DNA from: Acidobacteriota bacterium | Lineage (GTDB): Bacteria; Acidobacteriota; Terriglobia; UBA7540 | DNA length: 64,000 bases | Assembly (NCBI GenBank): GCA_023474345.1 | Contig: JAMCXS010000022.1 | Location: 142,927 to 206,926, forward strand | Reading direction: 5' to 3' | Shown: positions 53,508-63,704 of the stretch, in pieces | Layout: each line of letters opens with the position of its first letter | Position numbering within the stretch: the stretch's first letter is position 1 | Program-made: the position numbers and the translations under genes | Notes under the pieces: model-generated | What the model saw: only the letters and a program-made list of their open reading frames with translations | What the model was told of the DNA's origin: nothing | The model's database searches: none

Positions 53508-55646
53508 TTGCAAGTCCAGGCTCCAGAAAGGCAGCGGAGGGCCTTCCTCTATTTCCTGTCTCCAAAGACCTCCTCGGACCGCAGCATTATAGACAATACC
53601 GGCCCCGCTGGCTGCTCCACGCACACACTTGTGGCGACACTGGCGATAACGTCACTTCTGCTTTCGGGGCTGGAGATGCGATGGCCTTATTACTTCTTAC
53701 AGGACGACGGCCTGGAATATTTCCTGCCATCGTATTTTCATAATTGGCGTGCCCTGCTTGCAGGACACCTGCCACTCTACGATTTCCACATTTTTACGGG
53801 AGTTCCGCATCTGACAATGGGGCAGCCTGGGGTCTTCTATATCCCGGAGTATGTTGCGATGTTTTTGAGCAATGCGATCTGGGGACACCCCTTTGCAACG
53901 ATTGATCTGATGGCGTTTATGCACGGTCTGATCGCCGTGGCGGGAGGATACGTGCTGCTGCGGTATTTGGGCGTGGCGGATCTGGCAGCAAGCTTTGGCG
54001 CGCTCACGGCACTCTCGGGCTTTTTCGTCTGGGCGGGGCGGATGTGGCCCTTTGTCCCGATGCTCTGCGCCTGGTTTCCCTGGATGGTATGGGCATCGCT
54101 GCGCTACCTTGAAAAAACCAGCGCCGGCCGCGCCGGCTGGCTGATCTTTTTCCGCCTAGGCTTGCTTTACGGCGGACAGCCGCAATTCTTTGTTCTCGCA
54201 ATGATCTTTGAACACTTGTTTGCGTTGACCCACTCGCTGGCGAGCCGTCGGCCAGGGTGGAAGAGCCGGTGCGGGGTGTATCTTGCTTTGGACGTACCAA
54301 CGGCATTGCTGGGGCTGCCCTTTCTTCTGCCGGTTTGGGATGCAGTGGGAAGGTCGTTAGAACGCGCCAAGCCGCTTTCCTATGCCGAATTCTCAAGGTT
54401 TTCACTGCACCCCCTTGTGTGGCTTTTTGGTCAACTGTTCGTATTCATCCAGCTACGCCTCCCGAAGAACACCTTTGGTGGTTCTGTTCCTTACATTTCC
54501 CATGTCGGCTACATCGCAACCCTCCTGTCCTTTGCAGTGGAGTCTCTATGGAAAAAGCGGACGCGAAGTCGCCCGTGGATCGTAGCTTCCGGCGTTTGCT
54601 TTCTGATTGCGCTGCTTTGGTGCTGGAATGTGCTGGGCCCGCTAATTTATCGTCTGCCCGTTTTGAATCGCTTTCGCTTCCCTTTCAAGCTGATATACTT
54701 CGCGGGCTTCTTCCAATGCCTTCTGGCCGCTTTGGTCCTGACGCTTTTTAGCAAGCGGTGGCAGCAGGTCGCCGTCGCCGGTTTTGCTGTCAACTGGATT
54801 GTTGTGTTTTGCCTCCTGCCCAACCACGCCTGGCGCATCCGGCAACACCACCCACCGCTCGAATCGCCCTGGCAGGAAAGCTTGAAGGATGGACGGTACT
54901 TCGTCATAAGCCAGGGTGCGGTCTCTTCTGTTTCTAAGCAGCATGTAGAATTCGACTACGCGGAGTTGTGGGGCCTTGATAACCTCCTTGGTTATGAGCC
55001 TTTGCTTTCCCGGCTGAACGCGCGTGCTGCCTTCGGGAATTCCGAATCCGAACCGGACCTCCAGGACGGGAGCTACGATGGCCCCGTGGACCAGCCATTG
55101 CTCGACCATCTCAAGAAGTGGAGTGTCAAGTATGTGCTGGTAGGCCCGACCCGCGCCGACGCTTCAGGAAAGCTTGCAGGGGCGGGGTTCCAACTGCGAA
55201 CCGTCAAAGGCGGGTGGACATTGTGGGATGATCCGAACGCATTACCTCGTGTTCGCTGGGGCGGCATGCAGGAGGGGTCCGGGACGGTCGCTGGCATCCG
55301 GTGGGTGGAGCATGTAAACTCGATTGATGTGTATCTGAGCCAGTGGCCGAGCCAGCAACTGGTTTTTGCCTTTGCCGCTAATCCGGGTCTCGAAACTTGC
55401 GTGGGGAAGCAGTGCAGCGCGGTTGGCGAGTCGCCGGATGGCCTGATTCGCACGGATGTTCCTGCGGGGACGCGCCACGTGCGGCTTGTGTACCATAGTG
55501 CCATGCTCTTCCCTGCCATCGCTGTAGCGCTTGCGACGCTTCTGGTGTACATGCTGGTATTGCTTCACAGCCTCAGGTCAAAGGGCCAGGAATTGAGCGG
55601 CCACGCTGAGTACCCGATGGCGGCTTCCGGGCGGGAAGAGCCGTAA
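53508..55646 (+). CDS. YfhO-like multi-spanning membrane protein
   Basis: From TTG 53508 (AAGGAG about 10 bases upstream) the protein has 712 residues with at least ten transmembrane helices. The DDGLEYFLPSYFHNWRALLAG and FHIFTGVPHLTMGQPGVFYI segments are typical of the YfhO/GT-C-like membrane family. A soluble C-terminal domain contains LDNLLGYEPLLSRLNARAAF. YfhO proteins act in lipoteichoic-acid or polysaccharide glycosylation. Extending the frame upstream to 53397 would overlap the methyltransferase and lacks a ribosome site. Confidence 0.8.
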   Translation: MQVQAPERQRRAFLYFLSPKTSSDRSIIDNTGPAGCSTHTLVATLAITSLLLSGLEMRWPYYFLQDDGLEYFLPSYFHNWRALLAGHLPLYDFHIFTGVPHLTMGQPGVFYIPEYVAMFLSNAIWGHPFATIDLMAFMHGLIAVAGGYVLLRYLGVADLAASFGALTALSGFFVWAGRMWPFVPMLCAWFPWMVWASLRYLEKTSAGRAGWLIFFRLGLLYGGQPQFFVLAMIFEHLFALTHSLASRRPGWKSRCGVYLALDVPTALLGLPFLLPVWDAVGRSLERAKPLSYAEFSRFSLHPLVWLFGQLFVFIQLRLPKNTFGGSVPYISHVGYIATLLSFAVESLWKKRTRSRPWIVASGVCFLIALLWCWNVLGPLIYRLPVLNRFRFPFKLIYFAGFFQCLLAALVLTLFSKRWQQVAVAGFAVNWIVVFCLLPNHAWRIRQHHPPLESPWQESLKDGRYFVISQGAVSSVSKQHVEFDYAELWGLDNLLGYEPLLSRLNARAAFGNSESEPDLQDGSYDGPVDQPLLDHLKKWSVKYVLVGPTRADASGKLAGAGFQLRTVKGGWTLWDDPNALPRVRWGGMQEGSGTVAGIRWVEHVNSIDVYLSQWPSQQLVFAFAANPGLETCVGKQCSAVGESPDGLIRTDVPAGTRHVRLVYHSAMLFPAIAVALATLLVYMLVLLHSLRSKGQELSGHAEYPMAASGREEP

Positions 55647-55672
55647 AGATCCGTTGTGCTTTAGTGAAAGCG

Positions 55673-57547
55673 ATGAATTTTTTCGAAATTGAAGCCGGCT
55701 TGACTGTTCTTGCAGTGGTGCTGGCCTTCGCGGTTCCCACCCTCGGCTCGCGCTGGTTTGAGGCGCTGGAGCGGCGCTTCGGCAAGCTGGCCGAAAAGCG
55801 CGGGCTTTCTGTCATTGTTGTGGGACTCACCGCGCTGGCCCTGCGCGCCGCGCTGCTGCCCATCCTGCCCATTCCGGTGCCGGCTATCCCTGATGAATAC
55901 TGTTACCTCCTCCTCTCTGATACCTTCGCCCATGGGCGCCTGACGAATCCCAGCAATCCCATGTGGGTGCATTTTGAAAGCGTCTTTACCATTTGGCACC
56001 CCACCTATACGACCAAGTTTTATCCCGCGCAAGGCATGTTCATGGCGTTCGGACAGGTGGTGCTTGGCCATCCCTTCTGGGGCGTCTGGTTGAGCGTGGG
56101 CTTGATGTGCGCCACCATCACCTGGATGCTGCAGGGCTGGCTGGAGCCTAGTTGGGCGCTGCTGGGGGGCTTTCTGGCGGCGATTCGCTTAGGCACTTTC
56201 AGTTACTGGGCCAACAGCTATTTTGGCGGGGCGGTAACGGCAATTGGAGGTGCGCTTGTATTGGGCGCCCTGCCTCGAATGAAGCAACAGAAGCGAGTGC
56301 GCCACGCTTTGCTGATGGGGCTGGGCTTTGCCATCATCGCCAACAGCCGCCCGTACGAAGGCCTCTTTTTCGGCATTCCTGTGGCCATAGTATTGCTCGC
56401 CTGGCTGTGGAAGCTCTGGAAGACGGAACGCCCGGCCCTGGTTATGGCGCTAAAGCGGGTCATGGCCCCGCTGCTGGCTGTGATCGCTCTCACGCTGGTG
56501 GCCATGGGCTATTACTTCTGGCGAACCACCGGCACGCCCTTTAACACTCCCTACTTAGTCAATGTTCATAGGTACGACCCAGTGCCGTACTTCCCCTGGC
56601 AGTCAGCGAAACCGATGCCGAACTATCGCTATCCTGAACTCCGAAGTTTCTACCTTAAAACTGAGGTCAGCCTCTACAGGTTTTCACGAACATATTCGGG
56701 TTGGGTCAGGATGAAGGCCGGAACGCTTTATTCGGTGCGGAGTTTTTTCCTTGGTTATATCCTCTTGCTTCCTCTGGTCGTGGCGCTCGCCCTTACACCT
56801 TATGGATTCTCGTGGCGGGACATGAGCCGAGAGACGCGTTTCTTCCTGGCAGTGTGTGGTGCGGTTATTGTTGGCAATATGCTACCCATCGTTTACCTTC
56901 CACACTATAGTGCTGCGATTACGGGGGCGATTCTCGGCCTGGTTCTTATCGCCATGCGCTATGTTCGATCATGGCAGTGCCGCGGTAGACCGGCGGGCGC
57001 GTTTATCACGCGGGCCGTTCCTTCTGTTTGCGTGTTGCTGCTGATCCTGCGGGCCGGAGCGAATCCTCTGCATTTGCGACTCGACCCGGAATGGCCAAAA
57101 GAGGGATATGCGACATGGTGTTCGCGAACGCCTAAGAACTATGAGCGCGCGGCGATGCTCAAAAAGCTTCGCCAATACCCAGGCCGGCAGCTTGCCATCG
57201 TACACTATAGCCCCGATCACGACCTCGTCTATCATGAATGGGTTTGCAATCGGGCAGAGCTCAATAAAGCAAAAGTGATCTGGGCACACGATATGGGGCC
57301 GGCGGAGAATGAAAAGCTTATCAAGTATTTCAAGGACCGTCACGTGTGGCTAGTGGAGGCTGACGATCATCCGCCGCGGTTGCTGCCTTACAGCGCGACC
57401 CTCGACGCGCAGGTCAATGCATCGGGCAATTTGACCGACACCCAAAACCCTGGCCAGCAAGGGACTAACCGGGCGCATCAGGGACGGCCAAGCGCGAGTG
57501 CGCCGTCTGGAGCCACGACTCGCAGGCGGAGTCAGAACCCGTTATGA
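55673..57547 (+). CDS. GT-C-type membrane glycosyltransferase-like protein, paralogue 1
   Basis: The 624-residue protein starts at ATG 55673, matching the N-termini of its two paralogues. It has about ten transmembrane helices. The first periplasmic loop carries an acidic motif in IPDEYCYLLLSDTFAHGRLT, resembling the Asp-Glu motif of polyprenyl-phosphate-dependent GT-C enzymes. A conserved block GFAIIANSRPYEGLFFGIPV and a C-terminal soluble domain with HDMGPAENEKLIKYFKDRHV follow. The last about 40 residues are Ser/Thr/Arg-rich and absent from the paralogues. Confidence 0.82.
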   Translation: MNFFEIEAGLTVLAVVLAFAVPTLGSRWFEALERRFGKLAEKRGLSVIVVGLTALALRAALLPILPIPVPAIPDEYCYLLLSDTFAHGRLTNPSNPMWVHFESVFTIWHPTYTTKFYPAQGMFMAFGQVVLGHPFWGVWLSVGLMCATITWMLQGWLEPSWALLGGFLAAIRLGTFSYWANSYFGGAVTAIGGALVLGALPRMKQQKRVRHALLMGLGFAIIANSRPYEGLFFGIPVAIVLLAWLWKLWKTERPALVMALKRVMAPLLAVIALTLVAMGYYFWRTTGTPFNTPYLVNVHRYDPVPYFPWQSAKPMPNYRYPELRSFYLKTEVSLYRFSRTYSGWVRMKAGTLYSVRSFFLGYILLLPLVVALALTPYGFSWRDMSRETRFFLAVCGAVIVGNMLPIVYLPHYSAAITGAILGLVLIAMRYVRSWQCRGRPAGAFITRAVPSVCVLLLILRAGANPLHLRLDPEWPKEGYATWCSRTPKNYERAAMLKKLRQYPGRQLAIVHYSPDHDLVYHEWVCNRAELNKAKVIWAHDMGPAENEKLIKYFKDRHVWLVEADDHPPRLLPYSATLDAQVNASGNLTDTQNPGQQGTNRAHQGRPSASAPSGATTRRRSQNPL

Positions 57548-57555
57548 GGCCATGA

Positions 57556-59322
57556 ATGTTTCTTGTTATTGAAACCGCCTTGACGTTGCTCGCTGTTGGG
57601 GTTACATTTGTCTACCCGCAGCTTGGCGCGCGCGGCTTTGAATTCTTGGAGCGCGGGTTTCGCAAGCTGGCCAATCGGCGCGGACTTCCAGTTGCTGTCG
57701 TGGGACTCACGGCGCTCGCGCTGCGTGCCGCCTTGCTTCCCATCCTGCCTATTCCTGCACCGGCCATTCACGACGAGTTCGCGTATCTGCTGCTCTCTGA
57801 CACGTTCGCGCATGGGCGGTTGACCAATCCTAGCAATCCCATGTGGGTTCATTTCGAGAGCTTCCACATTATCTGGCACCCTACCTACACGGCTAAGTAC
57901 TATCCCGCCCAAGGCCTGATCATGGCGCTGGGGCAAGTGCTGACGGGAAAGCCCTTCTGGGGTGTCTGGCTGAGCGTGGGTCTGATGTGCGCCGCCATCA
58001 CCTGGATGTTGCAGGGCTGGCTGGAGCCTGGTTGGGCATTGCTGGGTGGTTTTCTGGCTGTCATCCGGTTTGGAACCTTCAATTACTGGGCCAACAGTTA
58101 CTGGGGCGGAGCCGTGGCGGCGATTGGCGGGGCGCTAGTGTTGGGGGCACTGCCACGCCTGAAAAAGCACATGCGCGTGCGGTATGCGTTGCTGATGGGG
58201 TTGGGTTTTGCCATTATTGCAAACAGTCGGCCTTACGAAGGGCTCTTTTTCGGCATCCCTGTGGCCGTGACGCTGCTTGCCTGGCTTTGGAAGATGAAAA
58301 GACCCGAGTTGGGGCAGGCAATGAAGCGTGCGATGGCGCCCCTGCTGGCCGTGATTGCCCTGACCCTGGTTGCTATGGGCTATTACTTCTGGCGCACCAC
58401 CAGGAGCCCTTTTGATACTCCCTATTTGGTATACGAGCACAGATACGACCCAATACCGAATTTCCCCTGGGAGTCCTTAAAGCGAGTTCCGGATTACCGC
58501 TATGCTGCTTTCCGTACGTATTACCTGAACGCTCTCCCGATGGCTCTGTACGAGAGAGCGCGTACGGTTTCGGGGTTGATTGCCAACGAGACAAATAACT
58601 TACGATGGTTTTGGGCGTTCTTTCTTGGGCCTGTATTCACACTTCCTCTTCTGTTGGCCCTGGCGCTAGTGCCGTACGGCTTCTCGTGGAAGGACATCAG
58701 CCCCGGAACGCGATTCCTTTTGCTGGTTTGCGGGGTGACGCTTGCCGGGGAGACATTGCCGATTTATTATCAGCCGCACTACAGTGCGCCGATCACTTGT
58801 GCGATCCTGGCTTTGGTGCTGATCGCTATGCGCAGCGTTCGTCCCTGGCTATGGCGCCACAAACCTTCCGGGGTATTCCTGGTCCGGGCTGTTCCTTCAA
58901 TCTGCGTCTTGCTCTTGTTACTTCGAATAGGTGCAGGGATATTCGGATGGCCACCGGTTTCCACGTGGCCTAGCCTAACGATAACTCTGCCCTCCTGGTG
59001 TTCAAAGAGTCCGCACAACGTGAATCGGGCCGCAACCCTTCGCCGGCTCCGGCAGTATCCTGGTCGCCAACTTGCAATTGTCCATTACAACAAGGACCAC
59101 GACGTTTTATCCAACGAATGGGTCTACAATCGGGCAGAGCTCAATAGAGCAAAAGTGATCTGGGCGCGGGATATGGGTCCGGCGGAGAATGAAAAACTCA
59201 TCAGGTATTTCAAGGACCGGCACGCTTGGCTGGTGGACGCCGATGATAACCCGCCCAAGCTTGAGCCGTATTCAGCGGCCGCAGACCGGCAATCACCGCT
59301 CACGCGGCGGAATGGGCCGTGA
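57556..59322 (+). CDS. GT-C-type membrane glycosyltransferase-like protein, paralogue 2
   Basis: The 588-residue protein is highly similar to paralogues 1 and 3 over nearly its whole length, for example IHDEFAYLLLSDTFAHGRLT and GFAIIANSRPYEGLFFGIPV. It starts 8 bases after paralogue 1. Its 3' end overlaps the converging GT2 gene by 30 bases (59293-59322). Donor and acceptor are unknown; the family is inferred from topology and the DE-containing loop. Confidence 0.82.
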   Translation: MFLVIETALTLLAVGVTFVYPQLGARGFEFLERGFRKLANRRGLPVAVVGLTALALRAALLPILPIPAPAIHDEFAYLLLSDTFAHGRLTNPSNPMWVHFESFHIIWHPTYTAKYYPAQGLIMALGQVLTGKPFWGVWLSVGLMCAAITWMLQGWLEPGWALLGGFLAVIRFGTFNYWANSYWGGAVAAIGGALVLGALPRLKKHMRVRYALLMGLGFAIIANSRPYEGLFFGIPVAVTLLAWLWKMKRPELGQAMKRAMAPLLAVIALTLVAMGYYFWRTTRSPFDTPYLVYEHRYDPIPNFPWESLKRVPDYRYAAFRTYYLNALPMALYERARTVSGLIANETNNLRWFWAFFLGPVFTLPLLLALALVPYGFSWKDISPGTRFLLLVCGVTLAGETLPIYYQPHYSAPITCAILALVLIAMRSVRPWLWRHKPSGVFLVRAVPSICVLLLLLRIGAGIFGWPPVSTWPSLTITLPSWCSKSPHNVNRAATLRRLRQYPGRQLAIVHYNKDHDVLSNEWVYNRAELNRAKVIWARDMGPAENEKLIRYFKDRHAWLVDADDNPPKLEPYSAAADRQSPLTRRNGP

Positions 59323-60057
59323 GGCGTAGCGAAAAATGCACCAAAGGCCTCGTACCCCGTCCTTCCAAGTGATCTTTTTCCCCTCGCTGTAAGTACGTCC
59401 GTGGTAGGAGATGGGAACCTCGTAGACGCGCCAGCTGTTCTTAGCGATCTTGCAGGTTATCTCCTGCTCAATCCCAAAGCGGTCCTCTCGCAGATCGAGC
59501 TGTTCCAGGACCTCCCTCCGGAAAGCCTTGTAACAGGTCCACACGTCGGAGAGGTTGAGGTCCGTGATCGCATTCGATAGAGTGGTGAGAAACTTGTTGC
59601 CCATGTAGTGCCAAAAGAAGAGGACGCGATGGGGGCCTCCCAGGAAGCGCGACCCGTAGACCACGTCTGCATCTCCGCGCACGATGGGCTCAACCAGGCT
59701 GTGAAGGTCCTGGGGATCGTACTCAAGGTCGGCGTCCTGAATGATAACAATCTCGCCACGGGCTTCTTGAAAGCCCCGGCGAATCGCTGCGCCCTTGCCC
59801 TGATTGCGGTCTTGGAAAAACACCCGGATATTGGACGCGGGCAACAGACGCTTGCTGACAGGAAGAGTCATCACGCCCGGGTTCGCTGTGGAATGGGAGG
59901 CGAGGTCCGCCAGGAATTCGCGAGTGCCGTCCGTGGACCCGTCATCAACAATCACGAGCTCCCTTTCGAGATCCACCGCCTGGACTCGGAGAAGGATCTC
60001 CTCAATGGTTGCCCGCTCATTGTAAACCGGGATGACTATCGAAACTGGGATTTTCAT
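59293..60057 (-). CDS. Family 2 glycosyltransferase (DPM1-like)
   Basis: The 254-residue GT-A enzyme has VSIVIPVYNERATIEEILLR, VIVDDGSTDGTREFL (nucleotide-sugar site), NQGKGAAIRRGFQEA and the metal-binding DADLEYDPQDL. It resembles dolichol/undecaprenyl-phosphate mannose or glucose synthases, which make lipid-linked sugars for GT-C enzymes. That matches the flanking GT-C genes. It has no transmembrane segment. Its start overlaps the preceding GT2 stop by one base (TGATG). Confidence 0.9.
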   Translation of the reverse strand: MKIPVSIVIPVYNERATIEEILLRVQAVDLERELVIVDDGSTDGTREFLADLASHSTANPGVMTLPVSKRLLPASNIRVFFQDRNQGKGAAIRRGFQEARGEIVIIQDADLEYDPQDLHSLVEPIVRGDADVVYGSRFLGGPHRVLFFWHYMGNKFLTTLSNAITDLNLSDVWTCYKAFRREVLEQLDLREDRFGIEQEITCKIAKNSWRVYEVPISYHGRTYSEGKKITWKDGVRGLWCIFRYASRPIPPRER

Positions 60058-61244
60058 CAGCGCCGCCTTAGCCCGAGGATGCTCAAAAAGAAGCTGGAGC
60101 AGATGATCTGAACGCCCAAGGCTACTGAGAAGACTGCGGGCATGACGATGCGGAGCATGTAGTCAGGGTCCAGATCTCCAAAGTTCTTAATCGCCCAGTG
60201 AGAAACGGCGAAGATCGATCCGCCCAGGCCCAGGGCCACCAGCAGGCCGCCGAGTGCCAATCCGCTTTCCAGCTTGATCCAGCGAAACAGCCGGTTGAGG
60301 CGAGGGTCTTCGGGAAGCAGCCCTTCGGTGATGGCGAAAAGTTTGGTGAAAACGGCAAAGGCAACAAGCTGAAAGCCCAGTAGTATAAACATAAATGCGT
60401 ATAACAGGGTGTGCACGTCAAACTCGATGCCGTGGAAAAAGAACGGTCCCGGCAGCAACAGCGCGCAACCGGTTAGTCCCAACAGGATCAGCAGAAAGCC
60501 CGGGTAAAGGAAGAGCCAGCGCGGACTGTACATGAAGAAAAACCGGATGCTCCGCCAGCCATCACGCCAGACCCGCAGGTGCGGCGGGCGGTTGCGCCCG
60601 TCGGGAGAGAGTGTCGTTGGCACCTCGCCCATCTTCATGCCCAGCAAACTAGCTTTTACTACCATTTCCAAAGCGAATTCCATCCCGGTCGTCCTTAGGT
60701 CCATGCGCTGGAACGCGCTTTTCGCGAAGCCCCGGAGACCGCAATAGAAATCTCCCACTTCCGCTCGGTAGAAGATTCTTCCAACTGCGGTAAGGCCTGG
60801 ATTTCCGAAGTAGCGGTTCTTCCACGGCATCGCTCCCTTTTTGATCCCGCCTTTAAACCGATTACCCATGACGAGGTCATACCCTTCTCGAAGCTTTTGG
60901 ACGAAAGCATCGAGATGCTCAAAGTCGTAGCTGTCATCAGAGTCACCCATAATGCAGTAGCGTCCCCGCGCGGCCGCTATTGCCCCGAAAAGCGCAGCGC
61001 CATACCCGCGAACAGGGATATGAATGACACGGGCTCCGAGGTTCCGCGCAATTTCCTGGGAGCCATCGGTCGAACCGTTATCGCCGATAACGATCTCGCC
61101 ACAGACCCCGGACCGATCGAGATAGCTCTGGGCCTTACGGATGCAGCTTGCGAGGGTTCTGGCCTCATTCAGGCAGGGCATCACGACGGAGACTTCCACA
61201 GCCTCGTCGGACGTCATCCTGGCTTTCTCACAGCATTCACCCAT
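60057..61244 (-). CDS. Family 2 glycosyltransferase with C-terminal membrane helices
   Basis: The 395-residue protein has VSVVMPCLNEARTLASCIRK, VIGDNGSTDGSQEIARNLGA, RYCIMGDSDDSYDFEHLDAF, and GDFYCGLRGFAKSAFQRMDL. At least four hydrophobic helices follow (YPGFLLILLGLTGCALLLPG and others). This is the polyprenyl-phosphate glycosyltransferase form anchored in the membrane. With the next GT2 it forms a minus-strand pair set between plus-strand GT-C paralogues 2 and 3. The N-terminal MGECCEKARMTSDEA is not conserved, and ATG 61217 is an alternative start. Confidence 0.88.
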   Translation of the reverse strand: MGECCEKARMTSDEAVEVSVVMPCLNEARTLASCIRKAQSYLDRSGVCGEIVIGDNGSTDGSQEIARNLGARVIHIPVRGYGAALFGAIAAARGRYCIMGDSDDSYDFEHLDAFVQKLREGYDLVMGNRFKGGIKKGAMPWKNRYFGNPGLTAVGRIFYRAEVGDFYCGLRGFAKSAFQRMDLRTTGMEFALEMVVKASLLGMKMGEVPTTLSPDGRNRPPHLRVWRDGWRSIRFFFMYSPRWLFLYPGFLLILLGLTGCALLLPGPFFFHGIEFDVHTLLYAFMFILLGFQLVAFAVFTKLFAITEGLLPEDPRLNRLFRWIKLESGLALGGLLVALGLGGSIFAVSHWAIKNFGDLDPDYMLRIVMPAVFSVALGVQIICSSFFLSILGLRRR

Positions 61245-61357
61245 GGTGGCTTAGACTACCCGCACGCTACCACGGAGTCAATGGGAAAGCATCCCGGGAG
61301 AGAGATTTGACACGAGTTGGAAAGTATGGGACATTCGCCCGGTAACAGGAGCGACGG

Positions 61358-63145
61358 ATGTTTCTCGTAATCGAAGCCGGACTGGTTGTTCTTGCCGTGG
61401 CGCTGGCCCTCAAGGTTCCGAATCTCGGCTCGCGCTGGTTTGAGAGAACTGAGCGGCGCTTCGGCAAGTTGGCTGAGAGGCGCGGGCTTTCGGTGGTTGT
61501 TGTGGGGCTGACGGCGCTGGCGTTGCGCGCTGCGCTGCTGCCCATCCGGCCGATTCCGGTGCCGGGAGTTAGCGACGAATACGGCTATCTCCTGCTTTCC
61601 GATACCTTTGCTCACGGACGGCTCACCAATCCTACCAATCCCATGTGGGTGCATTTCGAAACGTTCCAGGTGATTTGGCAGCCGACCTATACCGCCAAGT
61701 ATTATCCTGCGCAGGGGCTGATCATGGCGCTCGGGCAGGTGATTACCGGGCAGCCCTTCTGGGGCGTGTGGCTGAGCGTCGGCCTGATGTGCGCCGCGAT
61801 TACCTGGATGTTACAGGGGTGGCTGGAGCCGGGCTGGGCCTTGCTGGGAGGCTTCCTGGCGGTGATCCGCCTTGGGACGTTCAGCTACTGGGCGAACAGT
61901 TACTGGGGCGGAGCGGTGGCGGCGATTGGCGGGGCCTTGGCGCTCGGCGCGCTGCCGCGGCTGAAGAAGGATCTGCGCGTGCGGAACGCTCTGCTGATGG
62001 GGCTGGGCTTTGCGATTCTGGCCAATAGCCGCCCATATGAAGGACTGTTTTTCGGTGTCGCGGTGGCGGTCGCACTCCTGGTATGGCTATGGAAAATGAA
62101 GCGGGCCGAACTGGGCCGCGCACTGAAGCATGCTGTGGCCCCGCTGTTCATGGTACTTGCTTTGACCATGGTTGCCATGGGCTATTACAACTGGCGTACT
62201 ACGGGCAGCCCTTTTAACCCTCCTTACCTGGCTTATGAGCATGCGTATAATCCCGTGCCGATTTTCCCTTGGCAGCCGCTGAAACCTATACCGGCCTATC
62301 GCCATAAGTTTATTCGAGAAAATTATCTTAAATATTTCACGCTCCCCCAATATCAACAGGACCAGTCAGCCAGAGGGCTTGCGGGCGTGGAACTGAAGGG
62401 CGCCTCTCTCTTCTGGAGTTTTTTTCTCGGACCTTTATTTACGCTGCCTCTGGCGCTTGCGCTGCTGACGCTTCCCTATGGCTTTTCTTGGAAGGAGGTC
62501 AGCTCCGGCACGCGTTTTTTGCTGCTGGTTTGCGCCGTGACGCTCGCCGGGGAGGCGCTGCCGACCGCGTATGCCCCGCACTACTCCGCGCCAATTACTT
62601 GCGCCATTATTGCGCTCGTGTTGGTTGCGATACGGCAAGTGCGGCCCTGGCAGTGGCGCGGCAAACCGGCAGGCGTGTTCGTCTCGCGGGCCGTTCCTTC
62701 CATCGGTGTGCTGCTTCTTGTTCTCCTGATAGGAGGGGGCATATTCCGGTGGCCGCCAAGTCTGGAGCATCCTGACAAAGGCATGGTTACCTGGTGCTCT
62801 CCAATGCCTTCCAACACGGATCGTGCGGCCATGCTGGCCAGGCTTGAGCAATACCCAGGCCGCCAGCTTGTCATTGTTCGGCAAAACAATATTCACAGCA
62901 ACGCCTTCTGCGAATGGGTCTATAATCGGGCTGACCTGAATTCTGCCCGAGTGATCTGGGCGGACGACATGGGTCCGGCGAAGAATCAAGAACTAATCAA
63001 GTACTTTGCGAATCGACATGCTTGGTTATTGGATGCTGATGACAAGCCTCCGAAGCTTGTGCCGTACGGTTCGGAAGGCGATTCGGCCCGGTCAATTCAA
63101 GCGGAAAAGTCTGTTGCGCCGCAGCAGACGATAAAGGATAAGTGA
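61358..63145 (+). CDS. GT-C-type membrane glycosyltransferase-like protein, paralogue 3
   Basis: The 595-residue protein is closely related to paralogues 1 and 2, with VSDEYGYLLLSDTFAHGRLT and GFAILANSRPYEGLFFGVAV. Ten or more transmembrane helices and a soluble C-terminal domain (WADDMGPAKNQELIKYFANR) are present. It is separated from paralogue 2 by the antisense GT2 pair. The stop overlaps the next gene start by one base. Confidence 0.82.
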   Translation: MFLVIEAGLVVLAVALALKVPNLGSRWFERTERRFGKLAERRGLSVVVVGLTALALRAALLPIRPIPVPGVSDEYGYLLLSDTFAHGRLTNPTNPMWVHFETFQVIWQPTYTAKYYPAQGLIMALGQVITGQPFWGVWLSVGLMCAAITWMLQGWLEPGWALLGGFLAVIRLGTFSYWANSYWGGAVAAIGGALALGALPRLKKDLRVRNALLMGLGFAILANSRPYEGLFFGVAVAVALLVWLWKMKRAELGRALKHAVAPLFMVLALTMVAMGYYNWRTTGSPFNPPYLAYEHAYNPVPIFPWQPLKPIPAYRHKFIRENYLKYFTLPQYQQDQSARGLAGVELKGASLFWSFFLGPLFTLPLALALLTLPYGFSWKEVSSGTRFLLLVCAVTLAGEALPTAYAPHYSAPITCAIIALVLVAIRQVRPWQWRGKPAGVFVSRAVPSIGVLLLVLLIGGGIFRWPPSLEHPDKGMVTWCSPMPSNTDRAAMLARLEQYPGRQLVIVRQNNIHSNAFCEWVYNRADLNSARVIWADDMGPAKNQELIKYFANRHAWLLDADDKPPKLVPYGSEGDSARSIQAEKSVAPQQTIKDK

Positions 63146-63681
63146 TGGCAGCGCGTGTGCGAACCGGACAGCGTCCAGACCCAGCCGCGGACTCGATCCT
63201 CAACGGGGGCGAAGTGACAAGCCTGATTGGCCTTTCCGGGAGTGCGAGCGAGTCCGCTCCTGGCAGCGCCGCTCCCCGGCCCGGCGCGCGCGGAGCGGGA
63301 AGCAGTATGCAGCGGGAGTTCGCTCGCTACGTCTTCGCAGGGGGATTCTCATTCGTCTGCGATACCGGCACGCTTTTCGCCCTGACGCAGTTTCTGCGAG
63401 TGAACTATCTCATCTCGGCGGCCGTTGGCTTCACAATCGGTGTCGGGGTGAACTACTTGCTGTGCCGAAGATGGGTGTTCCAACGCCGGAGGCTGGAGAA
63501 TACCACGGTTGAAATGGTACTTTTTGTCCTGATCGGCGTTGTCGGGCTGGGCTTCAACGAGTTAATCCTGTGGACCTTCCAGGCGAAGCTGGGGATTTAC
63601 TACATGGTTGCCAAAGTTGTGAGCGGTGTTGTGGTATTTGTGTGGAACTTCGGGGCTCGTAAGCTCGCGCTTTTCCGCTAG
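63145..63681 (+). CDS. GtrA-family membrane protein
   Basis: The 178-residue protein has about 50 non-conserved residues, then four transmembrane helices: [80 protein letters not shown]. GtrA-like proteins are thought to flip polyprenyl-phosphate-linked sugars. It is coupled to paralogue 3 by a TGATG overlap. An alternative start is ATG 63307, just before the conserved part. Confidence 0.87.
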   Translation: MAARVRTGQRPDPAADSILNGGEVTSLIGLSGSASESAPGSAAPRPGARGAGSSMQREFARYVFAGGFSFVCDTGTLFALTQFLRVNYLISAAVGFTIGVGVNYLLCRRWVFQRRRLENTTVEMVLFVLIGVVGLGFNELILWTFQAKLGIYYMVAKVVSGVVVFVWNFGARKLALFR

Positions 63682-63704
63682 CAGCGGTTGTGAAAGGAGA
63701 CGCT